Shown: positions 58,450-63,925 of the stretch, piece by piece
Position numbering within the stretch: the first letter of the stretch is position 1
How the letters are laid out: each line of letters starts with the position of its first letter
NCBI RefSeq assembly: GCF_003719725.1
Contig: NZ_RIAX01000012.1
Location: 1 to 63,925 of the forward strand
Direction of reading: 5' to 3'
DNA: 63,925 bases
Source of the DNA: Planococcus salinus
GTDB lineage: Bacteria; Bacillota; Bacilli; Bacillales_A; Planococcaceae
The notes under the pieces: model-generated
Databases searched by the model: none
What the model was told of the DNA's origin: nothing
What the model saw: only the letters and a program-made list of their open reading frames with translations
Position numbers and translations under genes: made by a program

Positions 58450-59209
58450 TCAGCCTACAAAAGAACAGGTGCTTGAATGGATTGAGGCTTATCAAAAAAA
58501 CGAAGATGAGGAAGCTCAAACCAATCTTGTCATGAATTACAAGCGTCTAGTGGAGTCCATTGCGCGCAAATATTCAAATGGTAAATCTTACCATGAAGAC
58601 ATTGCGCAAGTGGGGATGCTGGGCCTTTTAGGTGCCATCAGACGTTATGACCCATCTTATGGCAGAAGTTTTGAAGCATTTGCGGTGCCTACCATCATTG
58701 GTGAAATCAAGCGGTTTCTCCGTGATAAGACCTGGGCCATCCATGTGCCGAGACGGATAAAAGAGCTGGGTCCGCGCATTAAAGCGACTGTTGAGGTGCT
58801 GACAAGAGAACTGCAGAGATCACCTCATGTTTGGGAAATTGCAGAGTACCTGGATGTGGATGAAGATGATGTGTTGGAAGCGATGGAGATGGGAAAAAGC
58901 TATCAGGCGCTTTCCATGGACCATTCATTGGAAGCCGATTCAGATGGCAGTACGGTCACGCTATTTGATGTAGTGGGCCAGGAAGATCACGGCTATGAGA
59001 AAGCGGATCAGCGTATGTTGGTCGCAGAGGCGATGAATGTGCTGTCTGAACGGGAAAAACAAATTATCCAATACACGTATATTGAGCAATTGAGCCAAAA
59101 AGAAGCAGGTGACAAACTCGGAATTTCCCAAATGCATGTATCCCGTCTTCAGCGAAAAGCGATTAAGAAGCTTCAGGAAGCCATACTGGCAGCAGGCGGG
59201 GTTTCGTAG
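58427..59209 (+). CDS. sigB: RNA polymerase sigma factor sigma-B
   Basis: A 260-residue sigma-70-family factor of the SigB/F/G group, lacking region 1. Region 2 (HEDIAQVGMLGLLGAIRRYD ... FRDKTWAIHVPRR-like segment) recognises the GGGWAW -10, and region 4 (LSQKEAGDKLGISQMHVSRL) the GTTTAA -35. ATG 58427 follows GGTGGAAGAGG and lies inside the end of rsbW, giving a 23-bp overlap. The candidate target promoters found elsewhere in this window fit its known specificity. Confidence 0.97.
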   Translation: MSKRSHPNQPTKEQVLEWIEAYQKNEDEEAQTNLVMNYKRLVESIARKYSNGKSYHEDIAQVGMLGLLGAIRRYDPSYGRSFEAFAVPTIIGEIKRFLRDKTWAIHVPRRIKELGPRIKATVEVLTRELQRSPHVWEIAEYLDVDEDDVLEAMEMGKSYQALSMDHSLEADSDGSTVTLFDVVGQEDHGYEKADQRMLVAEAMNVLSEREKQIIQYTYIEQLSQKEAGDKLGISQMHVSRLQRKAIKKLQEAILAAGGVS

Positions 59210-59808
59210 TGGAGAGAATTCAGCACAGTTTTGTCGATGCCTGTATTTTCAATGAAGCCAAAAAGGGAAACTATGAATCGGGAGACAGCTACTACACCGT
59301 TTTGACAGACGATTATTTTATTTGCTCGATTGCAGATGGTTTAGGCAGCGGACCCGTTGCGCGGGAATCTTCCCAGGTGATTCCACAGATTTTGGAACAA
59401 TACCACCACGAAACAATTGATGAATTAATGAACCGCTTTAATAGTTTAATGGTACAAAAACGCGGGGCTGCAGTGGCGGTTTTCAAAGTCGATTTTAAAA
59501 ATAAGACCTTGGAATACAGCTGTGTTGGCAATATCCGCTTTTACCTTTACCGAAAAGGGACGGATGAAGTGATTTACCCCTTGCCGGTCATGGGCTATTT
59601 GTCTGGACGCCCACAAAAATTGCGTACCCAATTGTATACCTATGTGGAAGACGATCTGTTTTTGATTCATTCCGACGGTGTGGTATTAAGGAACCCTAAA
59701 GCTATGATGCGCAGGTCAGGAACTCCGGAACGGCTGTATTGCGATATACTCAATACCATTGAAACCGGTGATGACGCAACATTCATATCAGGAAGCCTAC
59801 TCAAATGA
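59209..59808 (+). CDS. rsbX: PP2C-type phosphatase RsbX
   Basis: A 199-residue PPM phosphatase that dephosphorylates RsbS and RsbR to reset the stressosome. SIADGLGSGPVARES and IHSDGVVLR carry the metal-binding Asp residues, and GDDATFISG ends the domain. GTG 59209 overlaps the sigB stop (TAGTG). Its stop codon lies in the terminator stem. Confidence 0.95.
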   Translation: MERIQHSFVDACIFNEAKKGNYESGDSYYTVLTDDYFICSIADGLGSGPVARESSQVIPQILEQYHHETIDELMNRFNSLMVQKRGAAVAVFKVDFKNKTLEYSCVGNIRFYLYRKGTDEVIYPLPVMGYLSGRPQKLRTQLYTYVEDDLFLIHSDGVVLRNPKAMMRRSGTPERLYCDILNTIETGDDATFISGSLLK

Positions 59809-59824
59809 GCAGGCTTCTTTTTTC
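59792..59824 (+). terminator. sigB operon terminator overlapping the rsbX stop
   Basis: GAAGCCT-A-CTC and GAG-C-AGGCTTC pair around AAAT, followed by T6. TGA 59806-59808 is in the right arm. Confidence 0.88.
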
Positions 59825-59916
59825 TGTGGCAGGAGAAAATTCCGCTCACCGGCACTCCAACCCCATTGAGCGTTAAAGCATGATAAAATAAGAGGATATG
59901 GAAGGGAAGTGTTTGC

Positions 59917-62079
59917 ATGCAAGTACAACAAATACATACAGTAATCGCGAAAGAAACAAATGTCCGGCCCCACCAGGTGGAGCAAGTCATCGCTTTGATC
60001 GAAGATGGAAATACAGTGCCTTTTATCGCGCGTTACCGGAAAGAAGCCACCGGTTCTTTAGACGAAGTCCAAATCAAAGCCATTGAGGATCGTTATACAT
60101 ATATCCAGAATTTGGAACAGCGCAAAGTGGAAGTGATCCGCTCCATTGCAGAGCAGGAAAAACTGACCGACGAACTGGAGAAAGAGATTCATGCCGCTAC
60201 TGTGCTTCAACGGGTGGAAGATTTGTATCGGCCGTACAAACAGAAGCGGCGGACTAAAGCTATTATCGCAAAAGAGAAAGGGCTGCAGCCGCTCGCTGAC
60301 TGGCTGATGAAATTCACGCCTGATAATGTCCAGCGAAAAGCAGCCGAATTTATAACTGTGGAAAAAGGTGTTGAAACCACAGAAGCAGCAATCCAAGGCG
60401 CTCAGGATATATTGGCAGAGAGTTTTTCGGACGATCCGGATATCCGGGAGAAAGTGCGTTACATGACCAGAAAAAACGGTACGATTGCGACGGTTGCAAA
60501 AAAGGACCATGAAGACGAAAAGCAAGTATTTGAAATGTATTACGAGTATGAAGAATCCATACAAAAAATCGTCCCCCATCGGGTGTTGGCCATTAATCGC
60601 GGGGAAAAAGAAGGCGTTTTAAAAGTTTCAGTGAATCCGCCAGTCGAGCGGATTGTGGGGATCATGAAGAATAAATGGCTGAAAGAAGGTACTCCCTCAA
60701 CAGAAGTGGTGAATTCAGCCATAGAAGATGGTTACAAGAGGCTGATTCAACCTTCTGTTGAGCGCGAAATCAGAGCGGAACTGAGCGAAAAAGGAGAAGC
60801 GCAGGCAATCCACATCTTTTCAGAGAACTTGCGGAATTTACTGCTGCAGCCTCCGATGAAAAACAAGATGGTGCTGGGGATTGACCCGGCTTATCGGACC
60901 GGCTGCAAACTAGCCGTTATCGATGAAACCGGAAAATTGTTGGAAGTTGCTGTGATATATCCTCATCCCCCCAGAAATGATAAAAAAAGCGCAAATAAAG
61001 TTATGAAGCAATTGACAGAGAAGTACCCAATAGAAATAATGGCAATCGGAAACGGGACGGCTTCAAGAGAGACGGAACAATTTGTGGCCGATTTCCTGGC
61101 TGAATCAGACGCCGCTGTTTCGTATGTCATCGTCAATGAAGCGGGAGCCAGTGTGTATTCAGCGTCGGAGGTGGCTCGAACAGAGTTTCCAGACCTTCAA
61201 GTCGAAGAACGGAGCGCAGCCTCCATTGCCCGCCGTCTTCAGGATCCTTTGTCCGAACTGGTGAAAATCGATCCGAAAGCTGTGGGGGTTGGACAATACC
61301 AGCATGACGTTTCCCAAAAGAAGCTGGCAGACCAGTTGACGTTTGTGGTAGAAACAGCTGTTAACCAGGTCGGTGTAAATGTAAACTCTGCTTCTTCGTC
61401 GCTTCTCCAGTATGTGGCAGGATTGAGCAAGACAGTTGCTGAAAACATCATTAACATGCGCGACGAGAACGGACGTTTCACCACGCGAGCCCAGCTGAAG
61501 AAAATACCACGCCTGGGAACCAAAACATATGAACAAGCAATTGGATTCCTGAGAATCCCTGAAGGCAAGAATCCACTGGACGCCACAGGCATTCATCCCG
61601 AAAGCTACGCTACTGCTGAAAAAATATTGAAGATAGTGGATGCTGACAAAAAAGATGTAGGACAACCTCAACTGGCTTCGAAATTAGCTGAATTGAATGT
61701 GAGCGAGCTGAGTCAGGAACTGGCAGTGGGGGAAATTACAATAAAAGATATCCTCGATACACTGCAGAAACCATCAAGAGATCCACGTGATGAATTTCCA
61801 CAGCCTTTATTGAAAAATGATATTTTAAAAATGGAAGACTTGCTTCCCGGAATGGAGGTCCAAGGTACCGTCAGAAATGTCGTCGATTTTGGCGCTTTCA
61901 TTGATATCGGAGTAAAACAGGACGGGCTTGTCCATATTTCGAAATTGAAGAAGGGATTTGTTAAACATCCTTTGGAAGTAGTGGCTGTCGGAGACATCGT
62001 TACAGCCTGGGTTGAGAAAGTGGAAAAAGACAAAGGGCGTATTGCACTGACAATGCTGCAGCCGAAAGAACAATTATAA
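59917..62079 (+). CDS. tex: Tex-family RNA-binding transcriptional accessory protein (YdcI)
   Basis: A 720-residue Tex protein. Order: helical Tex_N with ARYRKEATGSLDE, a central helix-turn-helix region, a YqgF/RuvC-like domain (VLGIDPAYRTGCKLAVID), tandem HhH motifs (about 490-560, FTTRAQLKKIPRLG), and an S1 domain at about 645-715 (VVDFGAFIDIGVKQDGLVHI). Tex binds nucleic acid and affects transcription and stress tolerance. It follows sigB-rsbX as in B. subtilis. Confidence 0.96.
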   Translation: MQVQQIHTVIAKETNVRPHQVEQVIALIEDGNTVPFIARYRKEATGSLDEVQIKAIEDRYTYIQNLEQRKVEVIRSIAEQEKLTDELEKEIHAATVLQRVEDLYRPYKQKRRTKAIIAKEKGLQPLADWLMKFTPDNVQRKAAEFITVEKGVETTEAAIQGAQDILAESFSDDPDIREKVRYMTRKNGTIATVAKKDHEDEKQVFEMYYEYEESIQKIVPHRVLAINRGEKEGVLKVSVNPPVERIVGIMKNKWLKEGTPSTEVVNSAIEDGYKRLIQPSVEREIRAELSEKGEAQAIHIFSENLRNLLLQPPMKNKMVLGIDPAYRTGCKLAVIDETGKLLEVAVIYPHPPRNDKKSANKVMKQLTEKYPIEIMAIGNGTASRETEQFVADFLAESDAAVSYVIVNEAGASVYSASEVARTEFPDLQVEERSAASIARRLQDPLSELVKIDPKAVGVGQYQHDVSQKKLADQLTFVVETAVNQVGVNVNSASSSLLQYVAGLSKTVAENIINMRDENGRFTTRAQLKKIPRLGTKTYEQAIGFLRIPEGKNPLDATGIHPESYATAEKILKIVDADKKDVGQPQLASKLAELNVSELSQELAVGEITIKDILDTLQKPSRDPRDEFPQPLLKNDILKMEDLLPGMEVQGTVRNVVDFGAFIDIGVKQDGLVHISKLKKGFVKHPLEVVAVGDIVTAWVEKVEKDKGRIALTMLQPKEQL

Positions 62080-62096
62080 ATAAGGAAAGTTGCAAT

Positions 62097-62130
62097 CGGC
62101 AGTCCCAGAAATTCTGGGACCGCCGTTTTA
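62097..62130 (+). terminator. tex terminator
   Basis: CGGCAGTCCCAGA and TCTGGGACCGCCG pair, followed by TTTTA. Confidence 0.82.
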
Positions 62131-62158
62131 CTTAATGCAAAAGAAGAAAGGAGTCAGC

Positions 62159-62611
62159 ATGACAGAGAAAGAATTGACAGAACTCATAAAAGAAATTTCA
62201 CTTCGAGTATTCCATAAACCATTTTGGCATCAAGGGATTTTTAATTCACGCCTCAGGACAACCGGCGGAAGATATATGCTCCAATCACACAACATCGAAA
62301 TTAATCCCCGTTCCTACGAAAAATTCGGCTTCAATGAACTGGAAGGGATCATCAAACATGAGTTGTGTCATTACCATCTTCATATTGAAGGAAAAGGGTA
62401 CAGGCACCGCGATGCTGATTTTAGGAAGTTACTGAAAGAAACAAAATCGCCTCGTTTTTGTTCAACATTGGATATTCAAAAGAAAAGGCAATCATCTAAG
62501 CGGTATGTTTATCAATGTCTTTCATGCAATCTAGATTACATTCGGAAGATCCGAATGAATACAGAAAGATATCGCTGTGGACGCTGTTCCGGAAAGCTGG
62601 CGATGAAATGA
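62159..62611 (+). CDS. SprT-like zinc protein (YdcK)
   Basis: A 150-residue SprT-family protein. IKHELCHYHLHIEG gives a HExxH-like zinc site (HELCH), and the C-terminus has a zinc ribbon with CLSC and CGRC. It may be a metalloprotease acting on DNA-protein complexes, by analogy with SprT/Spartan, but this is unproven in Firmicutes. ATG 62159 follows AAAGGAG. Confidence 0.92.
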   Translation: MTEKELTELIKEISLRVFHKPFWHQGIFNSRLRTTGGRYMLQSHNIEINPRSYEKFGFNELEGIIKHELCHYHLHIEGKGYRHRDADFRKLLKETKSPRFCSTLDIQKKRQSSKRYVYQCLSCNLDYIRKIRMNTERYRCGRCSGKLAMK

Positions 62612-62638
62612 GCACGCTGACAATTCAATGGTGACATG

Positions 62639-62670
62639 AAAAGGAGCCCATAATCAAAGGCTCTTTTTTT
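62639..62670 (+). terminator. Terminator after the SprT-like gene
   Basis: AGGAGCC/GGCTCT stem and seven T. Confidence 0.78.
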
Positions 62671-62751
62671 GTATTGGCAGCAATTTTTATCACTAAAATT
62701 CCTGGAAACAAATAATAAAAAAGAAATAACAAAATTTCTTTTAAAAAGCAG

Positions 62752-62780
62752 TTGACGATTTCTGAAGAGGTCTTTATAAT
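62752..62780 (+). promoter_or_regulatory. tRNA operon promoter 1
   Basis: TTGACG, 17 bp, TATAAT, about 30 bp before tRNA-Asn. Confidence 0.85.
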
Positions 62781-62811
62781 AGAAAAAGTCGACAAGTGAT
62801 TGCGGCATTAT

Positions 62812-62886
62812 TCCGAAGTAGCTCAGTGGTAGAGCACCGCACTGTTAATGCGATGGTCGTAGGTTCGAATCCTACCTTCGGAGCCA
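62812..62886 (+). tRNA. tRNA-Asn (GTT)
   Basis: TCCGAAG/CTTCGGA acceptor, anticodon loop CTGTTAA, encoded CCA. Confidence 0.95.
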
Positions 62887-62891
62887 TTAAG

Positions 62892-62963
62892 GGCCCCTTG
62901 GTCAAGCGGTTAAGACACCGCCCTTTCACGGCGGTAACACGGGTTCGAATCCCGTAGGGGTCA
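62892..62963 (+). tRNA. tRNA-Glu (TTC)
   Basis: GGCCCCT/AGGGGTC acceptor, anticodon loop CTTTCAC, discriminator A. The next bases are TCA, so CCA is not encoded. Confidence 0.94.
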
Positions 62964-63027
62964 TCATTTTACATAAGCGAGATAATGGTTTTCGTTATAG
63001 TCATATAACTTAACAAGAAATTAGTTC

Positions 63028-63057
63028 TTGACAATAACTCGCCGAAATGAGTATAAT
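63028..63057 (+). promoter_or_regulatory. tRNA operon promoter 2
   Basis: TTGACA, 18 bp, TATAAT, upstream of the repeated leader and tRNA-fMet. Confidence 0.82.
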
Positions 63058-63107
63058 AGAATTTCCGCTGCAAGAACGAAGTAACGCAGCCGGTGCAGAT
63101 ATAGATC

Positions 63108-63161
63108 TTACGCAGAGAGCATAACAAATCTTCATATATACTATTGTCGCGGGGTGGAGCA
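63108..63161 (+). repeat. 54-bp direct repeat, copy 1, with the first 14 nt of tRNA-fMet
   Basis: Identical to 63223-63276. It ends with CGCGGGGTGGAGCA, the 5' end of the initiator tRNA, and then diverges, so this copy is a tRNA fragment that cannot fold. Weaker similarity continues upstream (AGCCGGTGCAGAT against AGCCGATGCAGAT), giving a unit of about 115 bp. Confidence 0.9.
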
Positions 63162-63222
63162 ACAAGCCGTACGAAGACGGCGCAGTAACATCGAAGCAGG
63201 CGTAAGCCGATGCAGATGTCCA

Positions 63223-63262
63223 TTACGCAGAGAGCATAACAAATCTTCATATATACTATTGT

Positions 63263-63276
<14 letters not shown>
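63223..63276 (+). repeat. 54-bp direct repeat, copy 2, leading into intact tRNA-fMet
   Basis: The copy that continues into the functional tRNA. The shared part includes TATATACTATTGT just before the tRNA. Confidence 0.9.
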
Positions 63277-63340
<64 letters not shown>

Positions 63341-63343
63341 AAA

Positions 63344-63419
63344 GGTCCCGTGGTGTAGCGGTTAACATGCCTGCCTGTCACGCAGGAGATCGCCGGTTCG
63401 ATCCCGGTCGGGACCGCCA
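63344..63419 (+). tRNA. tRNA-Asp (GTC)
   Basis: GGTCCCG/CGGGACC acceptor, anticodon loop CTGTCAC, encoded CCA. Confidence 0.95.
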
Positions 63420-63425
63420 TTGTAA

Positions 63426-63500
63426 TGGGGTATAGCCAAGCGGTAAGGCAACGGGTTTTGATCCCGTCATGCCCTGGTTCGAATCCAGGTACCCCAGCCA
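63426..63500 (+). tRNA. tRNA-Gln (TTG)
   Basis: TGGGGTA/TACCCCA acceptor, anticodon loop TTTTGAT, encoded CCA. Confidence 0.95.
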
Positions 63501-63552
63501 TATTTTTTAAACATTGACTTAAAAAAGATCCTCTAGTAATAAAAAACTTTCA

Positions 63553-63581
63553 TTGACATTGAGTTGGTCACGGGTTATAAT
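63553..63581 (+). promoter_or_regulatory. tRNA operon promoter 3
   Basis: TTGACA, 17 bp, TATAAT before tRNA-Leu. A second, weaker TTGACT, 17 bp, TAATAA lies just upstream (63514-63542). Confidence 0.85.
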
Positions 63582-63607
63582 AGAATTCGTCCCTAAAATA
63601 ATTCAAT

Positions 63608-63693
<86 letters not shown>

Positions 63694-63700
63694 AACGTAT

Positions 63701-63777
<77 letters not shown>

Positions 63778-63796
63778 TAATTTTTATACTTATTTT

Positions 63797-63870
63797 GCGG
63801 GTGTAGTTTAGTGGTAAAACCTCAGCCTTCCAAGCTGATGATGAGGGTTCGATTCCCTTCACCCGCTCCA
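63797..63870 (+). tRNA. tRNA-Gly (TCC)
   Basis: GCGGGTG/CACCCGC acceptor, anticodon loop CTTCCAA, encoded CCA. Confidence 0.95.
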
Positions 63871-63925
63871 CTATTTATTTTTTATACTGAACCTTGAAAA
63901 CCGAACAGCAAAACGTCAATAATAA
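63871..63925 (+). other. Probable start of an rRNA operon leader
   Basis: CTGAACCTTGAAAACCGAA resembles the CTTTGAAAACTGAA-type sequence found before rRNA genes in Bacillales. No rRNA is inside the window, so an adjacent rRNA operon is an inference. Confidence 0.45.

Noticed and set aside
62969..63250. A 93-codon minus-strand frame between tRNA genes
   Set aside because: It lies over the duplicated tRNA leader; a product of the 54-bp repeats with no gene signals.

Overview
The window looks like a chromosomal segment of a low-to-moderate G+C Gram-positive bacterium of the Planococcaceae (Planococcus/Planomicrobium-like). The basis is protein-family resemblance plus a gene order nearly the same as around sigB in Bacillus subtilis: ddl-murF-cshA-ydbS-ydbT-rhomboid-acpS-alr-ndoAI-ndoA-rsbRSTUVW-sigB-rsbX-tex-sprT, followed by a tRNA array and what looks like the start of an rRNA operon leader. 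I see no prophage, CRISPR array, intact insertion sequence or plasmid functions.

Layout. 1-5.0 kb: thiol/quinone stress genes (DsbA/FrnE-like, azoreductase, FAD-Rieske oxidoreductase, YceI) and murB. 5.0-15.2 kb: K+/H+ antiporter, secreted penicillin-acylase-type hydrolase, a CrcB fluoride-channel pair, P1 peptidase, universal stress protein, a CadC/CadA-type metal efflux operon and a tandem GNAT protein. 15.3-27.3 kb: MntR, CvfB, a DUF1002 secreted protein, a quinone-type ring-cleaving dioxygenase, small membrane and stress proteins, several GNATs, an MFS transporter, a lipid kinase, an AraC regulator, YidC and a VanY-like carboxypeptidase. 27.4-36 kb: a hairpin repeat, cardiolipin synthase, a squalene/phytoene synthase-like enzyme, a sucrose-phosphate synthase/phosphatase-like pair, a metallo-hydrolase, an amino-acid oxidase-like flavoprotein and a GNAT-aminotransferase fusion broken by an amber codon. 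36-44.3 kb: Rgg-like regulator divergent from an MFS gene, stress-type SDR, second MFS, a 44-codon gene with a structured leader, RodA and an SMR pair. 44.3-62.6 kb: the conserved cell-wall and sigma-B block. 62.8-63.9 kb: eight tRNAs (Asn, Glu, fMet, Asp, Gln, Leu, Arg, Gly).

How the genes work together. The strongest theme is general stress. The window encodes the full sigma-B module, and reading both strands I find eight good sigma-B-type promoters (GTTTAA-like -35, 13-14 bp spacer, GGGWAW-like -10) plus one weaker one. They precede rsbV (autoregulation), a FAD-Rieske gene, an Lmo0937-type membrane peptide, a new 32-residue membrane peptide and a DUF4064 gene (two back-to-back promoters with a 3-bp gap), a YtxH-like protein, a GSP39-like SDR, and the sucrose-phosphate synthase/phosphatase-like operon. 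The last suggests that a sucrose-type compatible solute is made under sigma-B control, which I consider the most interesting system here.

A second theme is electrophile/quinone stress. Near-identical TATCTCGAATTCGAGATA-type operators, resembling the B. subtilis MhqR box, sit at the promoters of the azoreductase, the ring-cleaving dioxygenase and yceI. Other points of note are a 35-bp terminator duplicated around two inverted dispersed repeats, a duplicated 5' end of the initiator tRNA, an intact ICEBs1-type attB core in tRNA-Leu, and repeated overlap of stop codons with terminators. All calls are from reading only; no database searches were run.
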